NCBI GenBank assembly: GCA_947503175.1
Contig: CANNCO010000001.1
Location: 682,001 to 746,000 of the forward strand
Length of the DNA stretch: 64,000 bases
DNA from: an uncultured Paracoccaceae bacterium
GTDB taxonomy: Bacteria; Pseudomonadota; Alphaproteobacteria; Rhodobacterales; Rhodobacteraceae
Direction of reading: 5' to 3'
The first letter of the stretch is position 1. Each line of letters opens with the position of its first letter. The notes under the pieces were generated by a model. It did no database searches, had not been told where the DNA came from, and saw only the letters and a program-made list of their open reading frames with translations. The translations under genes and the position numbers were made by a program. This document shows, one piece after another, positions 1-8,883 of this stretch.

Positions 1-1
1 G

Positions 2-313
2 CCGGTGTTCCGCGAATTCGTCTTCGCGGCCTATTCCCGACGGATCACCGATCTCTTCACGCTGATCGATGACATCGTCTTTCAGCGTATGGATGTGCGC
101 CTCGCCTCCCGGCTTCTGGAACTGGCCGACAAGGACGATGTCGTGCATGCGACCCATGCGGTGCTGGGAAAAGAGCTTGGGACGGCCCGCGAGGTGATCT
201 CTCGGACGCTGTCTGAGTTCCATCGCCGGGGTTGGGTGGAGCAGTCCCGTGGCGAGGTGCATCTGACCGGTCGCGCCGGACTCGAAAGAATGGTTCGGTC
301 TTCAGGCGCATAG
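2..313 (+). CDS. Crp/Fnr-family transcriptional regulator, C-terminal part (partial)
   Basis: The reading frame is open from the left window edge, so the N-terminal cyclic-nucleotide-binding-like domain lies outside. The visible ~103 residues hold the end of the dimerisation helix followed by a Crp-type winged helix; the recognition helix region reads GTAREVISRTLSEF, typical of the family. It sits just upstream of sulfide/persulfide detoxification genes in the same direction and is probably their local regulator. The ligand or sensing chemistry cannot be told because the sensor domain is missing. Family assignment is firm, target assignment is inference. Confidence 0.85.
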   Translation, partial: PVFREFVFAAYSRRITDLFTLIDDIVFQRMDVRLASRLLELADKDDVVHATHAVLGKELGTAREVISRTLSEFHRRGWVEQSRGEVHLTGRAGLERMVRSSGA

Positions 314-349
314 CCCCGACCGTGCCCTGATCGCTCGTCACGCCAGTTC

Positions 350-364
350 TGTGACCATGTCACA
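350..364. promoter_or_regulatory. Candidate Crp/Fnr-type operator (perfect palindrome)
   Basis: TGTGACCATGTCACA is a perfect inverted repeat with 6-base arms and a 3-base centre. It resembles the Crp/Fnr half-site TGTGA/TCACA with a central spacing one base shorter than the classical Crp site. It lies 58 bases before the DUF2892 start and directly after a Crp/Fnr-family gene, so binding by that protein is a reasonable inference. Confidence 0.5.
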
Positions 365-421
365 AAGGTTTTGCATCGGCTCATGCAAGGCTCAGTCCAA
401 TGATTCTCGATGGAGTGAGAC

Positions 422-631
422 ATGACCGCTAATATGGGAACAATCGACCGGGGCGCACGGCTTGTCGTGGCGGCCTTACTGGTATTCGCAGCATTCGGAA
501 CCGAGATTGCCGGGTCCGGGGTGCTTTTCTGGCTGGCATTGGTTGTTGCAGCCATCTTCACCCTGACCGCATTCGTCGGCACCTGCCCGCTTTACAGCAT
601 GATCGGCCTCAAGACCTGCCGCGACTGCTGA
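422..631 (+). CDS. DUF2892 (YgaP-like) inner-membrane protein
   Basis: This 69-residue protein has two hydrophobic segments (about residues 12-28 and 32-52) joined by a short turn, then a conserved C-terminal CPLYSMIG motif, the layout of the DUF2892 family. Related segments occur fused to rhodanese in YgaP and next to sulfide oxidation genes. It probably sits in the inner membrane and helps with sulfane sulfur or thiocyanate-type handling, but its biochemical job is unproven. The start is supported by a GGAG box 6 bases upstream. It leads the persulfide dioxygenase and SQR-like genes. Confidence 0.85.
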   Translation: MTANMGTIDRGARLVVAALLVFAAFGTEIAGSGVLFWLALVVAAIFTLTAFVGTCPLYSMIGLKTCRDC

Positions 632-836
632 AGTACGAAACGGCGCGCGCATATAGGGCGTCTGTATGGGGCGATGTTTTGTCGGTTTGGGACCGGCACT
701 GCTGATGCTGGTTCCGGGCCGTGTGATAGGCGTCACCGGCCTCCTTGCGAGTCTGCTTGAACCGGCGTCCCGACAGGACTTCGCCTTGCGCGGGTAATGC
801 GCCGCAACTTGAGACATAAGTTCGGGAGAGAGAAAC

Positions 837-1721
837 ATGACCGAATACCCAATCGATATGGGCGTCCGTCCAGAAGTGCAGGCCTTCTTCGATGAAGCCA
901 CCAACACCATCAGCTATATCGTCAAGGATCCGGGCTCCGATGCCTGCGCCATCGTCGACAGCGTGATGGATATCGACTACGCGGCGGCCCGCATCACTTA
1001 TGACCACGCCGATGAGTTGATCCGCGTGATCGAAGAGCAGCGGCTGAAGCTGGAATGGATCATCGAAACCCATGTCCACGCCGATCACCTCTCTGCCGCG
1101 CCCTATATCCAGGCGAAGCTCGGCGGCAAGATCGGCATCGGATCCAAGATCATGGTTGTGCAGGACACCTTCGGCAAGGTCTTCAACGAGGGCACCGAGT
1201 TCCAGCGTGACGGCAGTCAGTTCGATGCGCTCTTCGAAGATGGCGACACCTACAAGGTCGGGGGCATGGAATGCTTTGCCATTTACACGCCCGGCCATAC
1301 GCCGGCCTGCATGGTGCATGTCATGGGCGATGCCGCATTTGTCGGCGATACGCTGTTCATGCCCGATGGAGGCTCGGCGCGTGCCGATTTCCCGGGTGGG
1401 GATGCCGGAGTGCTCTATGACTCGATCCAGAAGGTTTTGGCCCTGCCGGACGAGATGCGGCTTTTCATGTGCCACGACTACGGGCCGAACGGTCGCGATA
1501 TTCAGTGGGAAACCACGGTGGGCGACGAGAAGGCCCATAACATCCACGTGGGCGGTGGCAAGACGAAGGAGCAGTTCGTCAAGTTCCGCACCGAACGCGA
1601 TGCGCAGCTTGCCATGCCGAAGCTCATCATTCCCTCGCTGCAGGTGAATATGCGCGCAGGCGAGGTGCCGACCGACAAGGACGGTAACCCGATGCTGAAG
1701 GTGCCGGTCAACACGCTGTAA
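837..1721 (+). CDS. MBL-fold persulfide dioxygenase (ETHE1/Blh-like)
   Basis: The 294-residue protein is a metallo-beta-lactamase-fold hydrolase with the metal motif THVHADH (H79, H81, D83, H84), a later TPGHTPA segment, GDTLF and a final MCHDY histidine. Proteins of the ETHE1/Blh group oxidise glutathione persulfide to sulfite using one Fe(II). Here the DUF442 sulfurtransferase domain that is fused to the dioxygenase in Blh is instead found on the next gene. A GAGAGAG box precedes the ATG. Placement between DUF2892 and the SQR-like gene supports a sulfide oxidation route: sulfide to persulfide to sulfite. Confidence 0.88.
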   Translation: MTEYPIDMGVRPEVQAFFDEATNTISYIVKDPGSDACAIVDSVMDIDYAAARITYDHADELIRVIEEQRLKLEWIIETHVHADHLSAAPYIQAKLGGKIGIGSKIMVVQDTFGKVFNEGTEFQRDGSQFDALFEDGDTYKVGGMECFAIYTPGHTPACMVHVMGDAAFVGDTLFMPDGGSARADFPGGDAGVLYDSIQKVLALPDEMRLFMCHDYGPNGRDIQWETTVGDEKAHNIHVGGGKTKEQFVKFRTERDAQLAMPKLIIPSLQVNMRAGEVPTDKDGNPMLKVPVNTL

Positions 1722-1741
1722 TCCACAGGGAGAAGAGACAC

Positions 1742-3421
1742 ATGGATGTCAGAAAAATCTCGTCCCGGATATCGGTAAGCCCGCAGATCGCCGCGGACGA
1801 TGTCGCTGCGCTGAAAGCAGAGGGCTTCCGCGCCATCATCTGCAACCGGCCCGATGGGGAAGGCGCCGATCAGCCGTCGTTCGAGGAAATCGAAGCCGCC
1901 GCCCGGACCGCCGGAATCGAGGCGCGCTATGTGCCGGTCACAAGCGGGATCGTGAAGGATGACGACGTGGCCGCTTTCGGCGCGGCGCTGAAGGATCTGC
2001 CGCGTCCGGTCTTGGCATATTGCCGCACGGGCACCCGCTCGGCGACGCTCTGGTCGTTCTGGGAGGCGAAGAAACGGCCCATGCCGGAGATTCTGGCGGC
2101 AACCAAGGCCGCGGGATATGACATGAACGGTGTCGCCCGGCGCATAGCGAATGGCGGCAAGACCCCAACCGATACCGGTGATGCGCATTTCGATGTGGTC
2201 ATCGTCGGCGCGGGTGCCGGGGGCATCTCGGTTGCCGCAAGCCTCAAGTCCCGCAAACCGGGTTTGAACATCGCGGTCATCGACCCGGCGGACATTCACT
2301 ACTATCAGCCTGGCTGGACGATGGTCGGTGGCGGCATATTCGACGCCCAAAGCACGGCCAAGACCATGGGCAGTCTCATCCCGAAGGGCGTCCACTGGGT
2401 CAAATCCGCGGTGGCGGCATTCGAGCCGGACAATAACGCGATCATACTCGATGGCTGCCGCGTGGTAAAATACGACCGGCTGGTCGTGTGCCCGGGGCTG
2501 AAACTGGACTGGGGCAAGGTCGAGGGGCTGGAAGAGACGCTGGGACGCAACGGTGTCACCTCCAACTACCGGTACGACCTTGCGCCCTATACGTGGACGC
2601 TGGTCCAGGAACTCATCGAGGGCCGCGCGCTCTTCACGCAGCCACCGATGCCGATCAAATGCGCAGGCGCGCCGCAAAAAGCGATGTATCTCTCGGGTGA
2701 CGCATGGTTCCGGCGCGGGGTGCTGAAGGATATCGACATCCAATTCATGAATGCCGGCGGTGTTCTGTTCGGCGTCAAGGATTACGTGCCCGCGCTAGAG
2801 AAATACGTCGAGAAATACGATGCCACGCTGAACTTCTTCCACAACCTCGTGGCAGTGGACGGTCCCGCCCGAAAGGCAACCTTCGAGGTGAACAAGCCCG
2901 ACACCGCGCCAACGACGGTCGAGGTCGAATTCGACATGATGCATGTCTGCCCGCCCCAGACGGCGCCGGATTTCATCCGTGTTTCCCCACTCGCCGACGC
3001 GGCGGGATGGGTGGATGTGGACCAGTCCACACTGCGGCACAAGAGCTATGACAACATCTGGAGCCTCGGTGACGTCACGAACACGCCGAACGCAAAGACC
3101 GCGGCTGCTGCGCGCAAGCAGGCACCGACCGTAGCCGACAACATCGCGGCCGACATCGCGGGCCGTTCGGCTGTCGCACAATATGACGGCTACGGATCCT
3201 GCCCGCTCACGGTTGAACGCGGCAAGATCGTGCTGGCCGAATTCGGCTATGGCGGGGTATTGCAGCCCAGCTTCCCGGCCTTCCTGCTGGATGGTACGAA
3301 GCCCTCCCGCGCAGCTTGGTTCCTGAAGGAAACGATGCTACCGCCGATCTATTGGAAGGCCATGCTCAAGGGCAGGGAATGGATGGCCAAACCAGAGAAA
3401 CTCAAGGTCGCGGCAGAGTGA
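1742..3421 (+). CDS. DUF442 sulfurtransferase fused to a sulfide:quinone oxidoreductase-like flavoprotein
   Basis: Residues 1-110 form a DUF442 (TIGR01244) phosphatase-like domain with the CX5R loop CRTGTRS (C94), known in this family as a sulfurtransferase. From about residue 150 follows an FAD oxidoreductase with the dinucleotide motif GAGAGG and strong similarity to type-E SQR, including KCAGAPQKAMYL (C307) and LADAAGWVDVD. SQRs pass electrons from sulfide to quinone at the membrane. The position matching the second redox cysteine of human SQOR (GDCTN) reads GDVTN (V445), while a cysteine appears in HVCPPQ (C403). It follows the dioxygenase by 20 bases, so the two are probably co-transcribed. 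Confidence 0.85.
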   Translation: MDVRKISSRISVSPQIAADDVAALKAEGFRAIICNRPDGEGADQPSFEEIEAAARTAGIEARYVPVTSGIVKDDDVAAFGAALKDLPRPVLAYCRTGTRSATLWSFWEAKKRPMPEILAATKAAGYDMNGVARRIANGGKTPTDTGDAHFDVVIVGAGAGGISVAASLKSRKPGLNIAVIDPADIHYYQPGWTMVGGGIFDAQSTAKTMGSLIPKGVHWVKSAVAAFEPDNNAIILDGCRVVKYDRLVVCPGLKLDWGKVEGLEETLGRNGVTSNYRYDLAPYTWTLVQELIEGRALFTQPPMPIKCAGAPQKAMYLSGDAWFRRGVLKDIDIQFMNAGGVLFGVKDYVPALEKYVEKYDATLNFFHNLVAVDGPARKATFEVNKPDTAPTTVEVEFDMMHVCPPQTAPDFIRVSPLADAAGWVDVDQSTLRHKSYDNIWSLGDVTNTPNAKTAAAARKQAPTVADNIAADIAGRSAVAQYDGYGSCPLTVERGKIVLAEFGYGGVLQPSFPAFLLDGTKPSRAAWFLKETMLPPIYWKAMLKGREWMAKPEKLKVAAE

Positions 3422-3514
3422 CCGACAACGGCAACTGCGAATGCCCTGCCGTTCTGAACAATAGCTGGTGAACAGTGCTCCCGGCACTGGCCGCTGCGTT
3501 TCCGGAAAGGCTTG

Positions 3515-5251
3515 ATGAACCACATACTCCGCCGCTATGTCCCGGTTCTCGACTGGGGCCGCAACTACTCCCGCAGCGCGTTTTCGAACGACCTGATTGC
3601 CGCGGTGATCGTGACGATCATGCTGATCCCGCAGTCGCTGGCCTATGCTTTGCTAGCGGGTCTGCCGCCGGAGGCGGGCATCTATGCCTCCATCGCGCCG
3701 ATCATCCTCTATGCGATTTTCGGAACCAGCCGGGCGCTGGCGGTGGGACCGGTGGCGGTGGTCTCGCTCCTGACAGCGTCGGCGATCGGGCAGGTCGCCG
3801 AACAGGGGACCGCGGGCTATGCTGTGGCCGCCTTGACGCTCGCCTTCCTGTCGGGCGGGTTTCTGTTGTTGATGGGCGTCTTGCGGCTGGGCTTTCTCGC
3901 CAACTTCCTCAGCCATCCGGTGATTGCGGGCTTCATCACGGCGTCCGGCATTCTGATTGCGACCAGTCAGCTGAAGCACATTCTGGGGGTCAGCGCCCAT
4001 GGCCACACGCTGCCCGAAATGGTGGGGTCGATCCTTGCAAATCTTGGAGAGATAAACTGGATCACGGTGGTGATCGGCGTTGCGGCGACAGGGTTCTTGT
4101 TCTGGGTTCGCAAAAGCCTGAAACCAACACTGACGCGTTTGGGCGCGCCGCCGCTTCTGGCCGATATCCTGACCAAGGCCGGGCCGGTGGCCGCCGTCGT
4201 CACCACAACGCTTGCGGTCTGGATGCTCGGTCTGGCCGAACAGGACGTCAAGATCGTGGGCGAAGTGCCGCAAAGCCTTCCGCCTCTCACCCTGCCGGGG
4301 CTCTCGCCGGATCTGATGGGAGCGCTGCTGGTTCCCGCGATCCTGATCTCGGTTATCGGCTTCGTCGAAAGCGTTTCCGTCGCCCAGACGCTTGCCGCCA
4401 AAAAGCGCCAGCGCATCGATCCCGACCAGGAACTGATCGGCCTCGGTGCCGCGAACCTCGGTGCGGCCTTCACCGGAGGCTATCCGGTAACCGGCGGTTT
4501 CGCGCGATCCGTCGTGAACTTCGACGCGGGTGCCGAAACCCCCGCCGCCGGTGCTTTCACCGCCATTGGCCTTGCCATCGCTGCCGTGGCGCTCACGCCG
4601 CTGGTCTACTACCTTCCCAATGCCACGCTGGCAGCAACGATCATCGTGGCGGTTCTCAGCCTTGTCGACCTGTCGATTCTGCAAAAGACATGGCGTTATT
4701 CCCGGGCTGACTTCACCGCGGTTGCCGCCACGATCCTCCTGACACTCGGTCTTGGTGTCGAGGTTGGCGTCGCGTCCGGCGTCGCGATTTCGATCCTTCT
4801 TCATCTTTACAAGACCTCGCGTCCGCATGTGGCCGAGGTTGGCCTTGTCCCCGGCACCCAGCATTTCCGCAACATCCATCGCCACGAGGTCGAGACAGAT
4901 CCCTCTGTGGTGACGCTGCGTGTGGATGAAAGCCTTTATTTCGTGAACGCCCGGTTCCTCGAAGACCTGATTCAAAAACGCGTGACCGACGGCTGCGCGG
5001 TTCGCCACGTCGTCCTGATGTTCTCGGCGGTGAACGAAGTCGACTACTCCGCGCTCGAAAGTCTTGAAGCAATCAATCAACGCCTGAAGGATATGGAGGT
5101 CGGTCTGCATCTCTCCGAGGTGAAGGGACCGGTGATGGACAGGCTGAAGCGGTCGCACTTTCTGGAAGAGCTGAACGGGCGCGTCTTCCTCTCGCAATAC
5201 GATGCGTGGAACAGCCTCGCCCGGGGCACAGCCCCGAACGCCGCCGAATAG
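3515..5251 (+). CDS. SulP-family anion transporter with STAS domain
   Basis: This is a roughly 578-residue SulP permease. The N-terminal signature VIVTIMLIPQSLAYALLAG is followed by a long multi-spanning region to about residue 430 and a cytoplasmic STAS domain from about 445 to 560. SulP proteins carry sulfate, bicarbonate or related anions. Its position after persulfide oxidation genes suggests export or exchange of sulfite/sulfate, which is inference. A TTG lies one codon before the chosen ATG; the ATG is preferred because GGAAAGG lies 4 bases upstream. The preceding 90 bases hold no gene. Confidence 0.9.
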   Translation: MNHILRRYVPVLDWGRNYSRSAFSNDLIAAVIVTIMLIPQSLAYALLAGLPPEAGIYASIAPIILYAIFGTSRALAVGPVAVVSLLTASAIGQVAEQGTAGYAVAALTLAFLSGGFLLLMGVLRLGFLANFLSHPVIAGFITASGILIATSQLKHILGVSAHGHTLPEMVGSILANLGEINWITVVIGVAATGFLFWVRKSLKPTLTRLGAPPLLADILTKAGPVAAVVTTTLAVWMLGLAEQDVKIVGEVPQSLPPLTLPGLSPDLMGALLVPAILISVIGFVESVSVAQTLAAKKRQRIDPDQELIGLGAANLGAAFTGGYPVTGGFARSVVNFDAGAETPAAGAFTAIGLAIAAVALTPLVYYLPNATLAATIIVAVLSLVDLSILQKTWRYSRADFTAVAATILLTLGLGVEVGVASGVAISILLHLYKTSRPHVAEVGLVPGTQHFRNIHRHEVETDPSVVTLRVDESLYFVNARFLEDLIQKRVTDGCAVRHVVLMFSAVNEVDYSALESLEAINQRLKDMEVGLHLSEVKGPVMDRLKRSHFLEELNGRVFLSQYDAWNSLARGTAPNAAE

Positions 5252-5317
5252 CGGGTCCGTTTACCCGGTTGTTCACATGCGCCCCAACCTGCATTCACCT
5301 CGCGAGGCGGCCCTCCT

Positions 5318-5378
5318 GGAATCGAACTCCGACCGCACAATGGGGCCACAACCCTCAACCACCTATGACGGGATCACA
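5318..5378 (-). other. tRNA-His-like remnant (degenerate)
   Basis: Read on the minus strand this stretch holds GGGTTGTGGCCCC, like a histidine tRNA anticodon arm with anticodon GTG, followed by TTGT and then GGAGTTCGATTCC, like a T-arm. The T-stem does not pair properly, there are about three extra bases between the two arms, and no clean D-arm or acceptor stem can be built. It is therefore at best a decayed tRNA fragment in the convergent space between sulP and the DUF1028 gene, and could be chance. Confidence 0.3.
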
Positions 5379-5422
5379 CCCACCGATCTCGTGACACGGA
5401 ATGCGACTGATGGCGTCTCGGA

Positions 5423-6178
5423 TCAGCTTTGCAACTCGGTTGCGAAGGAACGGCTGGCGCGCCCTTCGGCCCGGCGCCTGTCATCGGCTGCCCTGATCGC
5501 GGCGTCGATGCCTGTTCTTTCGGTTGTTCCCGAGAAGTTGCCGCGCGTTGGCATTGCATCGGCGACATGGATAAACCGTTCATGCGCAACGTCATAGAGA
5601 CGCCGCAACTCTTCCAGCGGATCGGGATGGTCGTCGGCACGCAGGGACAGCCAGGGGTAGTCCTCGGTTCGATGGATGACGAGCGCGGCTGACTGCGTAC
5701 CGCGTTTGTCGCCGCCTGCGGTCTGACCCGCCTCCATTGCCGTCATCAGGCGTTCCGCCAGTGGGAGATGCAAATGCTGCTCATAGGCGGCGAGGGTGTC
5801 TGCAATCACCGCGGGTCCGGCTAACATGTTGCCCGCGACCGAAACGCCGTCGCCGGCAACATCACCGCACCACTCAACGCAATCCTCGCCAGTGTGCGCT
5901 GCGATGTTCCCCTGCGCGTCGATCATGTGAATCTGTCGGATTGCCTGACCGGCGTCCCGAGCGACCAGATCGGCAACCACGTCCGCCGCCGTTTCACCGG
6001 CAGCCATCCGGTCGGCGGCCTCGATGCCCCAGACAGGGCTCACGAAGGCCTGCGTGGCAACGGCGCACCTGCCGCCGCGCAAATGGGGTACAAGCGCGCC
6101 GACGGCAAAGAAACGGCTGGCCACGGCGACGCCGTGATGGCCGGTTTCGGCGTCACGGGCGACGATCGAATAGGTCAT
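5423..6178 (-). CDS. DUF1028 family protein (Ntn-hydrolase-like)
   Basis: The 251-residue protein opens with MTYSIVARD and carries the family blocks GVAVASRFFAVGALVP, ATQAFVSPVWG and VAGNMLAG. DUF1028 proteins are predicted Ntn-hydrolase-fold enzymes often encoded beside peptide ABC transporters. It is the last gene of the regulator-transporter-gamma-glutamyltransferase operon, 16 bases after the transferase stop, and presumably processes the imported compound. No experimentally known reaction can be assigned. Confidence 0.85.
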   Translation of the reverse strand: MTYSIVARDAETGHHGVAVASRFFAVGALVPHLRGGRCAVATQAFVSPVWGIEAADRMAAGETAADVVADLVARDAGQAIRQIHMIDAQGNIAAHTGEDCVEWCGDVAGDGVSVAGNMLAGPAVIADTLAAYEQHLHLPLAERLMTAMEAGQTAGGDKRGTQSAALVIHRTEDYPWLSLRADDHPDPLEELRRLYDVAHERFIHVADAMPTRGNFSGTTERTGIDAAIRAADDRRRAEGRASRSFATELQS

Positions 6179-6194
6179 GTGCGTTTCCTTTTTC

Positions 6195-8000
6195 TTAGCG
6201 CCCGACGGCGTAGGCCTGCATAAGGCGCGGTGTGGCTGCGGCCTTCAGCATTCCACTCCGATCGCGTGAGGCGGCGGTCAGGCGACCCACGGTCCATGGC
6301 TCGGCGAGTTCGATATCATGGCCTCGCCCCCGCAGATCGCCGATCACAGCATCGCCAAAGGCGGGCTCCAGCATCAGATGTCCGGGCCGGGTGGCCCGCG
6401 GGTAGAAAGAGGATTGGAGATGCCCCGTATGAAACAGCGGCGCGTCAATCCCTTCCTGCAGGTTCAGCCCGCCGTGAATCAGTCGCAGAAGGTAGATCAA
6501 CTGCCATTGATCCTGCTGGTCGCCACCTGGCGTTCCAAAGGCCAGATCCACCCCGTTGGTCGCCGCCATCGAGGGCGAGAGCGTCGTGCGAGGGCGGCGG
6601 CCCGGGGCGAGCGAGGTCGGCAGGCCTTCATCCAGCCAGAACATCTGTGCGCGGGAGTTGAGCGGCATACCAAGTCCCGGCACCACGGGCGAGGATTGCA
6701 GCCATCCACCAGAAGGCGTGGCCGAGACCATGTTGCCCCATTTGTCGATCACGTCGATATGTACAGTGTCGCCACGCCGTTCGGTCAGATGCGCCATGGT
6801 CGGTTCGCCTGCGCCGACGCCGGGGCCCGAGGCGAGGTTCTGGCCCGCGCGCGCGACAAAGGCATCGGCCCAGTCTTCCCGCCCGGCAACGGGACCGGGG
6901 CGCTGTTCATGGCTGGCCTCGTCTCCGATCTGTCCCCGGCGGAGCGCGGCATATTCTTCGGATAACAGCTTCTCAATCGGTATGTCGGAATGGAGCGGGT
7001 CGCCGTAATAGGCCTCGCGATCCGCGAAGCTCAGCTTCATCACCTCGGTGACGGTGTGAACGAACTCCGCCCCGTTCAAATCCATGGCCTGAAGGTCGAG
7101 ACCGGCGAGCGTCATCAGCGATTGCAGCATCGAGGGGCCCTGTGACCACGGCCCGCCCTTCCAGACCGTCCAGCCGTGATAGTCGACACTCAAGGTCTCA
7201 TCATAGGTCGCTTTCCATCCGGCCATGTCCTGTCCGGTCAACACGCCTTTGCGGCGGCCCCCGGCGGCATCCATCACGCAGGCCTCGCGCAGATAGCTGT
7301 CGATCGCCTCGGCGATGAAGCCTTCGTAAAATGCGCGTTTGGCCGCCTCGATCTGTGCCGCGCGACCCTCGACCGCCTCGGCCTCCGCCAAAAGCCGATC
7401 CCATGTGTCTGCCAGCGCAGGGTTGGTGAACAGCGCGCCGGGTACCGGGGTGGCGCCACCGGGCAACCAGGTGGCGTAGCTTGTCGGCCATTCGTCGCGA
7501 AAGAACTCTGCCAGACCATCGATCGTATCGACCACGCGCGGCAGCACCGGGTGGCCGGTGCGGGCATAATAGATGGCCGGTTCGAGCACGGAGCGCAGCG
7601 GCAACCGCCCGTGGTCGCGCAGCATCAGCATCCAGGCGCCGAACGCCCCCGGCACCACTGTCGCCAACAGCCCCGAGCCGGGGATGAGCGTCAGACCTTC
7701 GCTCTTGTAATGCTCGATGGTGGCCCCGGCAGGCGCGGTGCCCTGACCACAGATCATCAGCGGCGCGTCGGCTCCGGCAGGGCGGATCATCAGCGGCAAG
7801 TCACCGAGGGGGCCATTCAGATGCGGTTCCACCACATGCAGGGCAAACCCCATCGCGGCCGCGGCATCGAAGGCGTTGCCGCCCTCTTCAAGTATCTTCA
7901 TGCCGACCGCGCTGGCGATCCAGTGGGTTGAGGTCGCTACACCGAATGTGCCGGTGATCTCGGGTCTTGTGGTAAAGTTCATCAGAAAATCCGTATTCAT
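6195..8000 (-). CDS. Gamma-glutamyltransferase family protein, cytoplasmic type
   Basis: The ~601-residue protein matches the gamma-glutamyltranspeptidase family: an N-terminal GNAFDAAAAMGFAL block and the autoprocessing site region GDTVHIDVIDKWGNMVSATP, where the threonine of DTVH is the expected nucleophile. It starts with MNTDFLMNF and shows no signal peptide, so it should act in the cytoplasm on imported substrate, unlike periplasmic Ggt. The start at 8000 is chosen because the longer frame runs into the upstream permease gene. The usual GxGGGF-type block is replaced by NGPLGDLPLMI, a divergence typical of Ggt-like paralogues. Confidence 0.85.
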   Translation of the reverse strand: MNTDFLMNFTTRPEITGTFGVATSTHWIASAVGMKILEEGGNAFDAAAAMGFALHVVEPHLNGPLGDLPLMIRPAGADAPLMICGQGTAPAGATIEHYKSEGLTLIPGSGLLATVVPGAFGAWMLMLRDHGRLPLRSVLEPAIYYARTGHPVLPRVVDTIDGLAEFFRDEWPTSYATWLPGGATPVPGALFTNPALADTWDRLLAEAEAVEGRAAQIEAAKRAFYEGFIAEAIDSYLREACVMDAAGGRRKGVLTGQDMAGWKATYDETLSVDYHGWTVWKGGPWSQGPSMLQSLMTLAGLDLQAMDLNGAEFVHTVTEVMKLSFADREAYYGDPLHSDIPIEKLLSEEYAALRRGQIGDEASHEQRPGPVAGREDWADAFVARAGQNLASGPGVGAGEPTMAHLTERRGDTVHIDVIDKWGNMVSATPSGGWLQSSPVVPGLGMPLNSRAQMFWLDEGLPTSLAPGRRPRTTLSPSMAATNGVDLAFGTPGGDQQDQWQLIYLLRLIHGGLNLQEGIDAPLFHTGHLQSSFYPRATRPGHLMLEPAFGDAVIGDLRGRGHDIELAEPWTVGRLTAASRDRSGMLKAAATPRLMQAYAVGR

Positions 8001-8007
8001 TGATAAA

Positions 8008-8883
8008 TCAGTGGTCCCGTGGGTCGAGCGCATCGCGCAAGCCGTCGCCCAGAAGGTTGAAACCAAGCACGACCAGAAAAATGCCAGCGCCGGGGTAAAG
8101 CGCCATCCAGGGCGCCTGTTCCAGAAAGTTCTTCGCCACATTCAGCATCGACCCCCATGAGGGTGTCGGCGGCTGTTGCCCCAGTCCGAGGAAGCTCAGA
8201 GATGCCTCGGCGATGATCGCGGTTGCGATGGTCAGCGTCGCCTGTACCAGGATCGGCGGGAAAATGTTGGGAAGGATATACCGCGAAACCAGCGCCAGTG
8301 GCTTCAGGCCCACCGCCCGGGCGCTTTCAACGTAGTCCTCGGTCATCACCACCATGGTCTGCGCGCGCGACAGGCGGATAAAGATCGGCATCGCAGAAAG
8401 GCCGATGGCGATCATCGCATTGGTAAGCGACGGGCCGAGGAAAGCCGCCAGTGCGATGGCGAGAATCAGGAACGGCGCTGCAAGAAGCGCCTCGGTTACA
8501 CGGCTGATCGCGGCATCGGTCCAGCCGCCCATATAGCCCGCCATGACGCCAAGCGGCACGCCGAGGCAAACCGCGATGGCGACCGAGACGACGCCTGCCA
8601 GCAGCGAGGCTTGCGCCCCCCAAACCATGCGGGACAGCACATCGCGCCCGATTTCATCGGTGCCGAAGAGATGCGCGGCCGAGGGCGCCTGCCGCACCGC
8701 CCCCCAATCGGTCGCGATCGGGTCTGCGATCGGCAGCACGGGGGCAAGCGCGGCCACCGCCACGAAGAACAGGACCAGCGCGCCACCGAGAAGCGCCGCC
8801 GGATTGGCGCGCATCTTCTTCCAGAAACGGCTTTGTTTCTTCGGCAGTGTCGCGACTGCCTGCGGATCGGCCAGGGCGCTCAT
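8008..8883 (-). CDS. Peptide ABC transporter permease, DppC-like
   Basis: About 291 residues with the OppC_N segment, a first membrane span near residues 27-50, the HLFGTDEIGRDVLSR block typical of DppC/OppC, and the EAA loop SARAVGLKPLALVSRYILPN that docks on the ATPases. It forms the inner-membrane channel with the DppB-like partner. The start at 8883 overlaps the partner stop by 4 bases (ATGA), which argues for translational coupling; an upstream ATG at 8964 would lie inside the partner gene. Confidence 0.92.
   Translation of the reverse strand: MSALADPQAVATLPKKQSRFWKKMRANPAALLGGALVLFFVAVAALAPVLPIADPIATDWGAVRQAPSAAHLFGTDEIGRDVLSRMVWGAQASLLAGVVSVAIAVCLGVPLGVMAGYMGGWTDAAISRVTEALLAAPFLILAIALAAFLGPSLTNAMIAIGLSAMPIFIRLSRAQTMVVMTEDYVESARAVGLKPLALVSRYILPNIFPPILVQATLTIATAIIAEASLSFLGLGQQPPTPSWGSMLNVAKNFLEQAPWMALYPGAGIFLVVLGFNLLGDGLRDALDPRDH

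Noticed and set aside
3653-5197. 514-codon open frame on the minus strand
   Set aside because: Antisense shadow of the SulP gene; composition is rich in Arg, His, Asp and Gln with no family motif.
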